Assembly (NCBI RefSeq): GCF_900104675.1
Contig: NZ_LT629945.1
Location: 377,001 to 441,000, forward strand
From: Angelakisella massiliensis
GTDB lineage: Bacteria; Bacillota; Clostridia; Oscillospirales; Ruminococcaceae
Direction: 5' to 3'
DNA: 64,000 nt
This document shows, one piece after another, positions 51,989 through 60,445 of the stretch (positions are counted from its first letter, which is position 1; every line of letters begins with the position of its first letter). A program made the position numbers and the translations under genes. The notes beneath the pieces are model-generated. The model was not told where the DNA came from. It searched no databases and saw nothing but the letters and a program-made list of their open reading frames with translations.

Positions 51989-52298
51989 AGTACCTCCTTG
52001 TTTGTTGGAACCGCTGTAAAACCCTTGGTACAGCGGCGTTCTCGTAAAATGGAGCGTTCCTGCTGCTGTTTAGGCTCAAAAGGAACGGCCTATCCAAAAG
52101 CCTGAAACTGCCCGCACTGCGGGCAGTTGTGAATGGCTCGGCGCACAAGGAGCGTCGGGCCTTTCTCCTGCTTGCCTTTCGTCGGCCTCCACCTCCCTCG
52201 AAAAGCGGCACAAACCCCGCCTGTTTCCCCAGGGCGGGGTACTCGGTCGGTCAGCCGCTGAAAGCCGCACACAGCGGCCCACAGGGGGCAACACGGCG
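51989..52298. other. Candidate oriT region of the ICE
   Basis: 310 bp without a gene, directly upstream of mobC-relaxase. Inverted repeats: CCGCTGTA...TACAGCGG (52011-52036), AACTGCCCGCA-C-TGCGGGCAGTT (52106-52128) and CCCCGCC...GGCGGGG (52217-52238). Position and structure fit an origin of transfer; the nic site is not recognisable by eye. Confidence 0.55.
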
Positions 52299-53333
52299 CT
52301 ACATCTGCATCTCCGGGGATGCCGGACTCTGCTCCGACAGATAGTTCGCACTGCACTCCTCCAGACTTTGGCCCCAGTACTCCTGACAGTAGGTGTTCAT
52401 CCTGGGGAGGAGCAGGGCCTGTTCCTCGGCGCTGAGGCGATACTTGAACGCCTCCTCATCGCCGTTGCCCCGCTGCAGATACACCTCCAGCGTGTCACAG
52501 ACACGGCGGGCATCCAGATCGTAGTTGGCATAGATGTTCAGCCAGTCATCGTTCTCGGTGGTACAGACGTTGGTTCCGAACACCTCGTCCGCATGGAACG
52601 ATACTTCCATGTAGAACTCCAGCAGGTTGTCGTTCTGAATAATATCCTCCGCAAAGGAGATGTCCTCTGCGTGGAGCGTCCGGATACCGGTGAGATACTG
52701 GGGCTCCGTTTCGTATGTGATCTCTTTTCCCTGCAGACGATCCAGGAAGGTGCGCCACTGTTCGTCCGGTGACGCGGCGCTTTTCTTCGTGGCGAAGTAG
52801 ACGGCGGTGCTGACATCCTGAATGCGGAATCGCTTCCAGCCGTCCATGATGTTGAGGGCATCGAGGTAGCCGCTGTCCAGGTCAATGTCGAATGCACCGA
52901 CCACTCTGCCGGTGTTATCCAGCCGCTCCGACACATATGTTTCGAACTGCTCACGGGACAGTTTCTCTCCACGGGGAAACATTTCAGTGAAGTGTGCGGG
53001 GGCGTCGCCGTCTGCCTTGCGGATATAGCTGCGAAGGCGTCGGGCAGTTTGCAGGAACTCCATATGTTCTTCCGTCAGGAAGTAGTCGGCACTGCCGCCC
53101 TCCGTGACATGGAAAACGGCGAAGCGCCGTGTGGCCTCCCGAGCCTCCTTCTCCGCCTGCTGCTCTGCCCAGAGCTCGTGGCTGATGCGCTCGTACTCCC
53201 GCTGAGGAAGCTGGTTGCACATTTCATCAAGGACATTCTCCAGATGCTCCTCCAGCGTTTCATCTTTCAGATGCTTGCTGAGGGCGTCGTACCAACGCTC
53301 GTCAATCCAGAGGGTGATGTCTTTGCTGTTCAC
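52299..53333 (-). CDS. ICE-conserved hypothetical protein, 344 aa
   Basis: GTG start overlapping the stop of the DUF6103-like gene (GTGA). It is acidic, with N-terminal helix-rich LWIDERWYDALSKHLKDETL and ELWAEQQAEKEAREATRRF, and a C-terminal beta/alpha part. No catalytic motif is recognised. Genes like this accompany DUF6103 in clostridial transfer operons and may regulate the relaxosome (inference). Confidence 0.7.
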   Translation of the reverse strand: MNSKDITLWIDERWYDALSKHLKDETLEEHLENVLDEMCNQLPQREYERISHELWAEQQAEKEAREATRRFAVFHVTEGGSADYFLTEEHMEFLQTARRLRSYIRKADGDAPAHFTEMFPRGEKLSREQFETYVSERLDNTGRVVGAFDIDLDSGYLDALNIMDGWKRFRIQDVSTAVYFATKKSAASPDEQWRTFLDRLQGKEITYETEPQYLTGIRTLHAEDISFAEDIIQNDNLLEFYMEVSFHADEVFGTNVCTTENDDWLNIYANYDLDARRVCDTLEVYLQRGNGDEEAFKYRLSAEEQALLLPRMNTYCQEYWGQSLEECSANYLSEQSPASPEMQM

Positions 53334-53587
53334 TGCGACGCCTCCACTTCTTCTGCGGGTTTGGGCGTGACAGGCTTCGGGCTGCGGCGGGACTTGTTCG
53401 GAGCAGCGGCGTTTACATCGCTCTCGTCGATGTATTCACGCACCGGAGCGGGCACATATTTTTCATAGAGTTTCACCAGCGCATCCGTCATCTCACGGTC
53501 CAGGTCAAGCTCCTTCTTGCCCATGTAGCGTTTGAGCGCCGAGAGCTTCTCCTCATCGAAGGTGATGGTCAGGTTCACTTGTTTCAT
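53330..53587 (-). CDS. DUF6103-like ribbon-helix-helix protein
   Basis: 85 residues from ATG 53587 (AGGAAG upstream). VNLTITFDEEKLSALKRYM and LDREMTDALVKLYEKYVPAPVREYI match the DUF6103 pattern. The C-terminus is Pro/Lys-rich. It is probably a DNA-binding regulator of the transfer operon. Confidence 0.75.
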   Translation of the reverse strand: MKQVNLTITFDEEKLSALKRYMGKKELDLDREMTDALVKLYEKYVPAPVREYIDESDVNAAAPNKSRRSPKPVTPKPAEEVEASQ

Positions 53588-53601
53588 TGGCACTTCCTTT
53601 C

Positions 53602-54795
53602 TCAGTTGTAGTTGATGTATTCGATCTCCAGCCAGTGGGTCCAGCCGCGGCCTTCCAGCTTGGTCTTGACCACACCGTACTTGGTGCCCATGGCCTCGAT
53701 GACCTCGCCGTTTCCGATGTAGACGCCGATGTGTCCGTCGTGCCAGACGGCAAGGCCGGGAGTATCCGGCATGGTATCAATGGGACCGGACACCGATGCG
53801 GAGTAGTACATCTGGTTTGCTCCCAGGTCGGGCATGCCGTTGGTGGCATAGTCAATGGTGAGGGTTTCGGGATTCAGCCAGCCATAGCCTTTGATGAGAC
53901 CGACGCAGTCCGTTGTCCGTCCTCCCAGCCAGTTGGCCCGGATGAAGTCTGCGTAGGTACCAACGCCATCCGGATACTGCTCCAACTTATAGGCGAAGAG
54001 CGAATCGGTGAGGACACTGCCGTAGGTTCCCCAGACATAACCCCAGCCGGACTCCCAGGCATGGATGGCGTAGGTCACAAGGTCAGCGGCATTCTTGGTG
54101 GTGGGATCGGTGAAGGTGGAGATGTCCAGCACAATGCTGCTCCCATCCCCTCGGAGATACTCGCCGCTGTAGCTGCCGCCACCCACGGCACCGGCTATCA
54201 TGGTATAGATGTGGTCGATGTTGCTTTTGTCATCCTCCGTGATTGCTCTGCCCAGATGGGCTTCCAGATTGGCGTATGCCTGGTACAGCGAGATCGGCAC
54301 CGCGACGGTATATTCTTCTTCCTCTGTACTGGTAGTCCCGTCCTCCAGAGTCACTTCCACGGTTCGGGTTCGGGTTTCGGTGGTGTAGAAGCACCCCACG
54401 AAGCTGTTCGCCGCCCGTGTGGACGGGGCGTCCTCCCCAAAGCAGAGGGCATAAAAAACAGCCTTGACACGGATGGGGTCAAGGCTGTTGCCGCTGTCCA
54501 TCTGCCCATTGGCAGAGGACACCGCCGAGTCCAGAAGAGAAAAGGCCGAGCGCATCTCCTCAATGTGATACCGGAACTCCGCAGGGACTTCGGCGGAGAA
54601 CTCGCCTCCATAGAAGCACGCCTCCACCGAATAGTTGTTGTGTTCTGAACCGCCGGAACCAATGGCGCAGAGCAGGGCGATCAAAAGAATGACCGGTGAA
54701 AAGACTGCCACCAGAATCCAGCCCACACCTTTTCGGGTCTTTTCATTGGTGAGGAGCATGGCGGCGGCTTTTGCGATTGCCGCAGGCACAGCCAT
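53602..54795 (-). CDS. NlpC/P60-type cell-wall hydrolase of the conjugation machine
   Basis: 397 residues. One transmembrane helix near 25-45 (ILVAVFSPVILLIALLCAIG), then an extracellular domain. The C-terminal C40 peptidase-like core has GGRTTDCVGLIKGY (nucleophile Cys) and AVWHDGHIGVYIGNG (His). It cleaves peptidoglycan locally so the channel can assemble. The start overlaps the virB4 stop (TGATG). Confidence 0.87.
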   Translation of the reverse strand: MAVPAAIAKAAAMLLTNEKTRKGVGWILVAVFSPVILLIALLCAIGSGGSEHNNYSVEACFYGGEFSAEVPAEFRYHIEEMRSAFSLLDSAVSSANGQMDSGNSLDPIRVKAVFYALCFGEDAPSTRAANSFVGCFYTTETRTRTVEVTLEDGTTSTEEEEYTVAVPISLYQAYANLEAHLGRAITEDDKSNIDHIYTMIAGAVGGGSYSGEYLRGDGSSIVLDISTFTDPTTKNAADLVTYAIHAWESGWGYVWGTYGSVLTDSLFAYKLEQYPDGVGTYADFIRANWLGGRTTDCVGLIKGYGWLNPETLTIDYATNGMPDLGANQMYYSASVSGPIDTMPDTPGLAVWHDGHIGVYIGNGEVIEAMGTKYGVVKTKLEGRGWTHWLEIEYINYN

Positions 54796-56627
54796 CAGCG
54801 ACCACCTGCCGATCCGAAGAGTTTCTCCTTGTAGGACGGAGCATGAACCTCCAGCAGGTATCGCTCATTGCCGCACTTATACAGGCAGACGCCCCTCTGA
54901 GGAAACTTGATGAGGTTGTATTCCGACTCCTCCAGCTGAAGCATATCCATGTAGGATCGCTTGTCGATGGAGCCGGCGTTGAACAGGAACTGGTGGGGCG
55001 GGATGCTGAACAGGGGCTTTGTCATCTCACGGACGCCTTCCTGGTCAAAGTCCTCCAGATTCTGACTGGCCAGAAGCATGGCGGATTCTTTCTTTCGCAC
55101 ACGCTTCAGGCAGTTGCGGATGTACTCGATAGCAGTGGGGTTGGACAGCCAGATATACAGCTCGTCCAGAGCCGCCACGGTATTGCCCACGGTCAGAAGC
55201 TTGTCGGACATGAAGGACAGCACATTGAAGAGCATGGCGTTGCGGACATTCTTGGCGGCACTGAGCATCCTTTTCACGCCGAACACCAGAAAGCGGCTGG
55301 AGGTGATGTTGGTGTGTCCGTTGAAGAACTGGGCGTCGGCCCCCTTGCACATGGAGTGCAGGCCAAGCAGCACCTCCTGCAGGAGCTTTTCAGTATAGAG
55401 CTGGTGCTGACCGGCATCGTAGTTTTTGAATTCCTGCTCGATGAGGTCGTACAGATCGGAGAGAATGGGATAGTCCTCCGGACGCATCCGGCTGAAGTTG
55501 GTGCGCTCGGTGATGCCAAACTTCTGATACAGCTTGGACAGCATGATCTCAATGGTATCGATATGCGCGTCGCTGAAATCCTTATAGGCCCGGAAGAAGT
55601 CCTTCAGGAAGGAGATGTGCTGGGCCAGCAGGGTGCTTTTGCGAAAGGCCTCCGGCGCGTCGGTGGCATTGGGATCGCCGCCGTCATCCCAGCACTTGGG
55701 TTCCAGCACATTGATGATGTACTGTCCGGCCATGAGGTCGGCGAAGCAGCCGCCCACCGCCTCGCACATCTCCTGCTGTTCGTGTTCGGCGTCCAGGGAA
55801 ATGATGGACTTGCCGGACTCCAACAGGTTCAGGATAAGCAGCTTCATGAGGTAGGATTTGCCCTGACCGGAGTTGCCCAGGATCAGGATGTTGGCGGAGG
55901 TCTTATCCTCGTCCCGCTGGTCGAAGTCCACCAGAATGTTGCTGCCGTATTTGTCTTTGCCAATGTAGAAGCCCTTGGGGTCCAGTTTGCCGGAGTAGTT
56001 GAAGGGATAGAGATTTGCCACGCTGGAGGCGGGCAGCACCCGTTCAAACTGGACGCCGAAGGCATTGTGACCGCTGGGATTGACACAGCGGAAGCCCTGC
56101 TGCTGGCGGAGCAGGAGCTTGTCGACATTCAGCTTGCTCCGTACCAGCTCCGTCAGCACATCGGTCTGGAGCAGCTTGAGGGTGTTGTAGTCCGAGGCGG
56201 TCAGCTCGATATAGACCGCACAGTGGAGCAGCGGCTCACGGTTGCGGTGCATGGCGGCCACCAGGGTCGCCACATCCTGCAGGTTGCTCTCGGCGGTGAC
56301 CGTCTGCTGCAGGTCATTGGTGTTGGAACTGTTCATGCGGTTTTTGTTGGCTGCGTTCTGGATGATTCGCTTTTCCTCTGCGGGCGTGACCTGCCGGGTG
56401 TAGATCCGCAGGGTGATGCCGTCCTTTTCTCCCAGGTGGCGGAGGATGGCCTGCTCGTCCGTGCTGGTGGGGTATTCCCGAAGGGCCCAGACGCAGCGGT
56501 AGGTGTTGCCGCAGATGAAGTGGTCCGGCATGAAGCTGACCACTGAGGGAGCGATCATGTCCAGGAAGGACTTGATGTTCGCCTCCTCACGGCCCTGAGG
56601 TGCGGGGTTTACTCGTTTCTTTGCCAT
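54795..56627 (-). CDS. virB4: VirB4/TraE-like secretion ATPase
   Basis: 610 residues from ATG 56627 with GGGAGGAAT. Walker A is ILGNSGQGKSYLMKLL near 255, Walker B AALDELYIWLS near 480, and the C-terminal ASQNLEDFDQEG segment is typical. It is the main cytoplasmic ATPase of the transfer channel. Confidence 0.93.
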   Translation of the reverse strand: MAKKRVNPAPQGREEANIKSFLDMIAPSVVSFMPDHFICGNTYRCVWALREYPTSTDEQAILRHLGEKDGITLRIYTRQVTPAEEKRIIQNAANKNRMNSSNTNDLQQTVTAESNLQDVATLVAAMHRNREPLLHCAVYIELTASDYNTLKLLQTDVLTELVRSKLNVDKLLLRQQQGFRCVNPSGHNAFGVQFERVLPASSVANLYPFNYSGKLDPKGFYIGKDKYGSNILVDFDQRDEDKTSANILILGNSGQGKSYLMKLLILNLLESGKSIISLDAEHEQQEMCEAVGGCFADLMAGQYIINVLEPKCWDDGGDPNATDAPEAFRKSTLLAQHISFLKDFFRAYKDFSDAHIDTIEIMLSKLYQKFGITERTNFSRMRPEDYPILSDLYDLIEQEFKNYDAGQHQLYTEKLLQEVLLGLHSMCKGADAQFFNGHTNITSSRFLVFGVKRMLSAAKNVRNAMLFNVLSFMSDKLLTVGNTVAALDELYIWLSNPTAIEYIRNCLKRVRKKESAMLLASQNLEDFDQEGVREMTKPLFSIPPHQFLFNAGSIDKRSYMDMLQLEESEYNLIKFPQRGVCLYKCGNERYLLEVHAPSYKEKLFGSAGGR

Positions 56628-56640
56628 GGAATTCCTCCCT

Positions 56641-57222
56641 TTATTCGCCCACAATGACCCAGCGGTCACCGTCGTAGTCCTCGTACTGCTCGGTGGTCAC
56701 ATTCTGCTCGAAGTAGACGCCCAGCATCCGTTTGAGATCCTGCTCGGCGGCCCGGCGGGTGGTGAATCCGTTGTCATTGATGCTCTGCTCGATGCGGCTG
56801 AGGTACGGAAACACATCCGTATCCTTTTCCTTCCGCAGCCGGATGATGATATAAAACTCCCGGCTGGAGGCCATCAGCACCTGAATGCGGTCCAGGTGTG
56901 TGCTGTCCTGCTCCAGAAGCCTGCGTATGGCAGGGAGCTCCTCGCAGGTCTGCCGTTCCTGATAGAAGGTCTTGTTCCGTTCAAAGGACTCCTTGGAGTT
57001 GAGCGCCAGCATCTCGATCTCGGCCTGTCCCTTGACCACATTCAGCAGAGCGTAGATTCTGGCGCTGATGCTGGAGTCCGGCAGGACGCTGATGTTGGTG
57101 GGCTTGATGATGAAGAATACCAGGTCGCCCATGCGGGTGGCGATGCAGTAGTCTTTGACGCTGTCGATCCCCATGAGCTGCCGGGTAGACTGGGCCGACT
57201 TATCTTTTTTCTTTCTGCTCAT
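56641..57222 (-). CDS. Conjugal transfer protein, VirB4-partner
   Basis: 193 residues, start overlapping the upstream stop (ATGA). The N-terminus is basic (SRKKKDKSAQSTRQ). GDLVFFIIKPTNISVLPDSS and the central helix-strand pattern resemble N-terminal domains of TraC/VirB4-type proteins. It probably partners VirB4 as a separately encoded N-domain. Not named with certainty. Confidence 0.65.
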   Translation of the reverse strand: MSRKKKDKSAQSTRQLMGIDSVKDYCIATRMGDLVFFIIKPTNISVLPDSSISARIYALLNVVKGQAEIEMLALNSKESFERNKTFYQERQTCEELPAIRRLLEQDSTHLDRIQVLMASSREFYIIIRLRKEKDTDVFPYLSRIEQSINDNGFTTRRAAEQDLKRMLGVYFEQNVTTEQYEDYDGDRWVIVGE

Positions 57223-57620
57223 ACTGTGATCCCTCCTTTGGAAAAGAGCGCCGGAAACAGGCCGGTGCAGCGGATGGTGACGCGGCAGGTCACCGTCTTG
57301 GGGTGCTGGCGGAACCAGTATTTTGCCCGGACATTTCTCGCACCATCGCAGCGGGAGCTTTCACACAGGCGTCCGCCCACATAGCTTTTCAGAAGGGCCC
57401 GCAGACTGCGGAAGCCGTGATAATATCTGCCGTCCTCACTGCGGCAGCACCACTTGTTTTGGGACTCGTGCCAGAAATACGCATTGTCACACTCCCAGCG
57501 TCTGCGTTTCCGGCTCCACCGAAGGGTCAGCGAAGCAGACAGATCTTTTTCTTCGTATCCTTCGGTTTCCTCAAAAGAGAAAGGAGGCGCCGTACCGAAC
57601 ATGGTTTCGTCATAGCTCAT
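57219..57620 (-). CDS. Hypothetical Cys/Arg-rich protein
   Basis: 133 residues from ATG 57620 (GGAGAA 8 bases upstream). The N-terminus is acidic. The middle has RWSRKRRRWECDN and many aromatic residues, and six Cys occur in all. No family recognised. It sits between PrgI and the VirB4-partner gene with 1-4 base spacing, so it belongs to the transfer operon. Confidence 0.6.
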   Translation of the reverse strand: MSYDETMFGTAPPFSFEETEGYEEKDLSASLTLRWSRKRRRWECDNAYFWHESQNKWCCRSEDGRYYHGFRSLRALLKSYVGGRLCESSRCDGARNVRAKYWFRQHPKTVTCRVTIRCTGLFPALFSKGGITV

Positions 57621-57621
57621 A

Positions 57622-57879
57622 TCACATTCTCCATTCATAAAATTGCTGTCTGGTGATCAGGAAGGCCACCGCATACCGGATAAAGTCCAGAATGCTGGTG
57701 CCGTCAAACCGGATGCTGAGGAAGGCGTAGACCGCCGTCAGCACCAGCGGAATAAAAATTCCGGTCTGGGTCAGCGCCAGGACGGAGAGCAAAAGCCCTA
57801 CGCCGATGACGCCCACATCCTTGAGTTCCCAAAGCCACAGCATTGCTTTGGCGGTCAGGTTATCGGGATAGATGTACAG
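57622..57879 (-). CDS. prgI: PrgI-family membrane protein, probable non-ATG start
   Basis: About 85 residues. Two hydrophobic segments follow MLWLWELKDVGVIGVGLLLS. The PrgI consensus N-terminus YIYPDNLTAKAMLWLW is encoded upstream of the first ATG (57843), but no ATG, GTG or in-frame TTG follows the strong GGAGG at 57889-57893. Candidate starts are CTG 57879 (9 bases) or ATC 57882 (6 bases). PrgI proteins pair with VirB4/VirB6 in Gram-positive secretion channels. Confidence 0.75.
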   Translation of the reverse strand: MYIYPDNLTAKAMLWLWELKDVGVIGVGLLLSVLALTQTGIFIPLVLTAVYAFLSIRFDGTSILDFIRYAVAFLITRQQFYEWRM

Positions 57880-57939
57880 GATAGTTCACCTCCAAGAAAA
57901 AAGCCGCCGGGGTTCATTCCCCGGCGTCCATGCGGTATC

Positions 57940-58275
57940 TCATTCGTTGGTCGTTTCCTCGGTCTGGTTCTGCGCCTCATATTCGGCCAGCGCCTGTTCG
58001 ATGAGTCCGATGACGAACTCCTTCTGGCTGATCTTCCGGCCGCGCTTCTTTTCGGCGGCGATGAAGTTCTTCAGCCGCTGATCCAGTTCCTCAGAGATTT
58101 GGAATGCCAAGGTTTTGGTTGCTGCCATGATCGTTTTTCCTCCTTCGAAGTGTTCTTTGAGTACCAGTTCCACATATTCTCCCAAGGTGCTCAGCGCCAG
58201 CTGCTCTTTCTCCGCAATGACCTTGGCGTGGAGGTCTGCGGGAATCATTGCACAGAGATTCTTTTTCGCATTCAT
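57940..58275 (-). CDS. Ribbon-helix-helix-like regulatory protein
   Basis: 111 residues from ATG 58275, AAAGGAGAA upstream. It seems to hold two related halves: CAMIPADLHAKVIAEKEQL...YVELVLKEHF and LAFQISEELDQRLKNFIAAE...EFVIGLIEQAL. Each resembles an RHH-type DNA-binding unit. It is acidic at the C-terminus. It probably regulates the operon or binds the ICE DNA. Confidence 0.7.
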   Translation of the reverse strand: MNAKKNLCAMIPADLHAKVIAEKEQLALSTLGEYVELVLKEHFEGGKTIMAATKTLAFQISEELDQRLKNFIAAEKKRGRKISQKEFVIGLIEQALAEYEAQNQTEETTNE

Positions 58276-58392
58276 GGAGCGTTCTCCTTTCTGTATTTTG
58301 CAGGCAAAGCATACTGCACCCAAGGACAAATAGCTATTCACACAACCCAACAAAGAAGCAAGCGTAAACGAAGCAGAAGCAACAAGGCACAT

Positions 58393-60015
58393 TCAGCTTG
58401 CCAGAAGCACCAGCGAAATGCCATGGAGAACATAGTCCACGCACGGAATGGCAACGGAATTGCCCAGTGCTTTGTAGCGGGCTGAGTCCGAGGCGCCGGG
58501 GATGGCTGTCCAATTGTCCGGGAAGCCCTGAAGGCGCTCACACTCCAGTGGGGTCAGCCTGCGAATCAGCTTTGGCCGGCCTGTCCCTTGCAGCACAAGA
58601 TCTGTGGCATCCTTATGCTGACGGGCACTCTGGGTGCTGACCACCTCGCCGTCCTTGAACACATCCACCCGCTGCCTGCTGAATACCGCATGGTGGTCGG
58701 TTGCGGTCAAGGTATAGGCGATGTCCTGCTGATAGCCGATGCCGTTCCCACCGTTTTTGGGTTGCCTGTCGATGGCGTTGCCGGTGATGCAGAATACCGG
58801 TTCCTGCTCTACCAACGGCACATTGTTGCCGCCGGTACCGTACCGTGCGGACATGGTGGGAGCGACCCGATGCGGACCGGTGTAGCGGGAGTCGATGCCG
58901 TGGTTCTCATAGACCAGCGGCTGGTGTCCGTGTTCCTGGGCTCGGAGAGTCCCTGTCACATTTTCACTGCATTCCATGACGCTGCCGCCCTGGTCGTTGA
59001 GGCACAAAACCGATGGCATGCAGTTCCCGCCAGCGCTGCCCTTCAGCGTGGGGGCGAGTTCTTCGCCATAGCCGATGCCTCCGGCGGATGCTCCTGCACC
59101 GGCAGAGAAACCGGCAGTCAGGACGCAAGGGTAGCCCTGTCCGGCCTGACCGCCCCCTGCACTCAGGGATGTATGGCGCTCCGGCGTCAGGAAACAATCG
59201 CCGTTGCCCTTGGCCACTACACCTTCCGCAATGAAGGTTTGCTGCTTCATTCCCGGTTGGGCGCCCAAGGCTCCGGCCACATCGTGCAGATCCCGGACTT
59301 CATCTCTCTGATTTGCCGCAAAGGCAATCGGCTGGAGCAGACCGTTTCGGCCTGTGGACATCCCGCAGTTTACGCCAAGCGTTGCCGCAACATCGCCGGT
59401 CAAATCGCCATTGTACCCATCAAAGCCTTCCACATCATCCTTGTCTGGCTGTGTGACAAAGGTCTGCATTTGCATATTGTTAGTGGCCATTAGGGCGCCG
59501 GACACTCCGTGCAGGTTGATACCTTCATCCCTCTGGTTGATATGGTACGCTTCCAACTTGGTGGCGTCGCCGTCCGGTGGAGCGACTCCAGATTGGATTT
59601 CCAGCGCCCGTTTGAGCTTCTTGGGGAGCTCTTTTCCTCGCTCAAGGGCCCGGCGCAGGATACCCAGGCAGGCTTTCGGGGTCAAATAGTATTTGTCCGG
59701 CGGATCGTCCTGCAAAATCTGCGACAAGGAAGATTCTTTTTCTTCTCTGGGGGACACCCCAGTATTGAGCGTCAAGGCATCGCCACGCCAGGGAGAAATC
59801 AGTTCCCAATACGATTCGCCCAGCAGATTCCCAGCGCCCGGTGTCAGGTCGAGGGACTGAAACACCACCGACTTTAATTCGGACGATCTCCTCGAGGACG
59901 ATCCGGAAGTCCTCTCCTTTGGGAGTTCCGCTGGAGAAGGCTCCGGGAACATTCTCCCACACCATAAATCGAGGTCGTATATAGAGAGCTGTTCTGTTTC
60001 GTAATCGTTCTGCAT
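58393..60015 (-). CDS. DNA cytosine-5 methyltransferase, C-terminal/target-recognition polypeptide
   Basis: 540 residues with its own strong AAGGAG 7 bases before ATG 60015, inside and out of frame with the upstream gene (374-base overlap). The N-terminal 150 residues are phage-like (SIYDLDLWCGRMFPEPS, PKACLGILRRALERGKELP). The middle is a long variable region with a repeated NQRDE...LHxVxGAL unit. The end carries C5-methyltransferase motifs IX (RLTPLECERLQGFPDNW) and X (RYKALGNSVAIPC). It completes the truncated enzyme encoded by the upstream ORF. Confidence 0.82.
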   Translation of the reverse strand: MQNDYETEQLSIYDLDLWCGRMFPEPSPAELPKERTSGSSSRRSSELKSVVFQSLDLTPGAGNLLGESYWELISPWRGDALTLNTGVSPREEKESSLSQILQDDPPDKYYLTPKACLGILRRALERGKELPKKLKRALEIQSGVAPPDGDATKLEAYHINQRDEGINLHGVSGALMATNNMQMQTFVTQPDKDDVEGFDGYNGDLTGDVAATLGVNCGMSTGRNGLLQPIAFAANQRDEVRDLHDVAGALGAQPGMKQQTFIAEGVVAKGNGDCFLTPERHTSLSAGGGQAGQGYPCVLTAGFSAGAGASAGGIGYGEELAPTLKGSAGGNCMPSVLCLNDQGGSVMECSENVTGTLRAQEHGHQPLVYENHGIDSRYTGPHRVAPTMSARYGTGGNNVPLVEQEPVFCITGNAIDRQPKNGGNGIGYQQDIAYTLTATDHHAVFSRQRVDVFKDGEVVSTQSARQHKDATDLVLQGTGRPKLIRRLTPLECERLQGFPDNWTAIPGASDSARYKALGNSVAIPCVDYVLHGISLVLLAS

Positions 60016-60445
60016 TTCTCATCTCCTTTACAAGTCTGACCTGTTCCATGAACAAGCCGGAGCGCGCGCCGGAGAGACCGGCGCGGTTTCCGGCCACAGA
60101 CAAGTCCTGACAGGGAGAGCCGCCGCAGATGATGTCCACCGGCGGCAGCTCCGCACCGTCAAGCTTTGTGATATCGCCTACATGGACCATATCGGGAAAT
60201 CGAAGCCGGGTCACCTCTATCGGGAATGCTTCGATCTCGCTGGCCCACACAGGAACGATGCCGTTGTGAATGGCGGCCAGCGGGAATCCCCCGATCCCGT
60301 CAAACAGGCTGCCCATCGTCGGCGCAAGTTTCGCATCGTTCATTTCCGTGCGGACACGAAAATTCACTCGCTCCGCTGCGCCTCCTCTCCCCACACAAGC
60401 CGCGGTATCGGGCTTGTGCGGGGGCCCCATGCTGTTTGTTCTCAT
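59642..60445 (-). CDS. DNA cytosine-5 methyltransferase, N-terminal catalytic polypeptide
   Basis: 267 residues. Motif I MGSLFDGIGGFPLAAI, motif IV CGGSPCQDLSVAGNRAG (catalytic Pro-Cys), motif VI FMVWENVPGAFSS and motif VIII QYWGVPQRRKRIFLV are all present. It ends before motifs IX and X, which are in the overlapping downstream ORF. Start ATG 60445 overlaps the upstream stop (ATGA). Two-polypeptide C5 enzymes are known (M.AquI, M.EcoHK31I). The enzyme probably protects the element from host restriction. Confidence 0.88.
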   Translation of the reverse strand: MRTNSMGPPHKPDTAACVGRGGAAERVNFRVRTEMNDAKLAPTMGSLFDGIGGFPLAAIHNGIVPVWASEIEAFPIEVTRLRFPDMVHVGDITKLDGAELPPVDIICGGSPCQDLSVAGNRAGLSGARSGLFMEQVRLVKEMRNAERLRNRTALYIRPRFMVWENVPGAFSSGTPKGEDFRIVLEEIVRIKVGGVSVPRPDTGRWESAGRIVLGTDFSLAWRCLDAQYWGVPQRRKRIFLVADFAGRSAGQILFDPESLPGYPAPGP

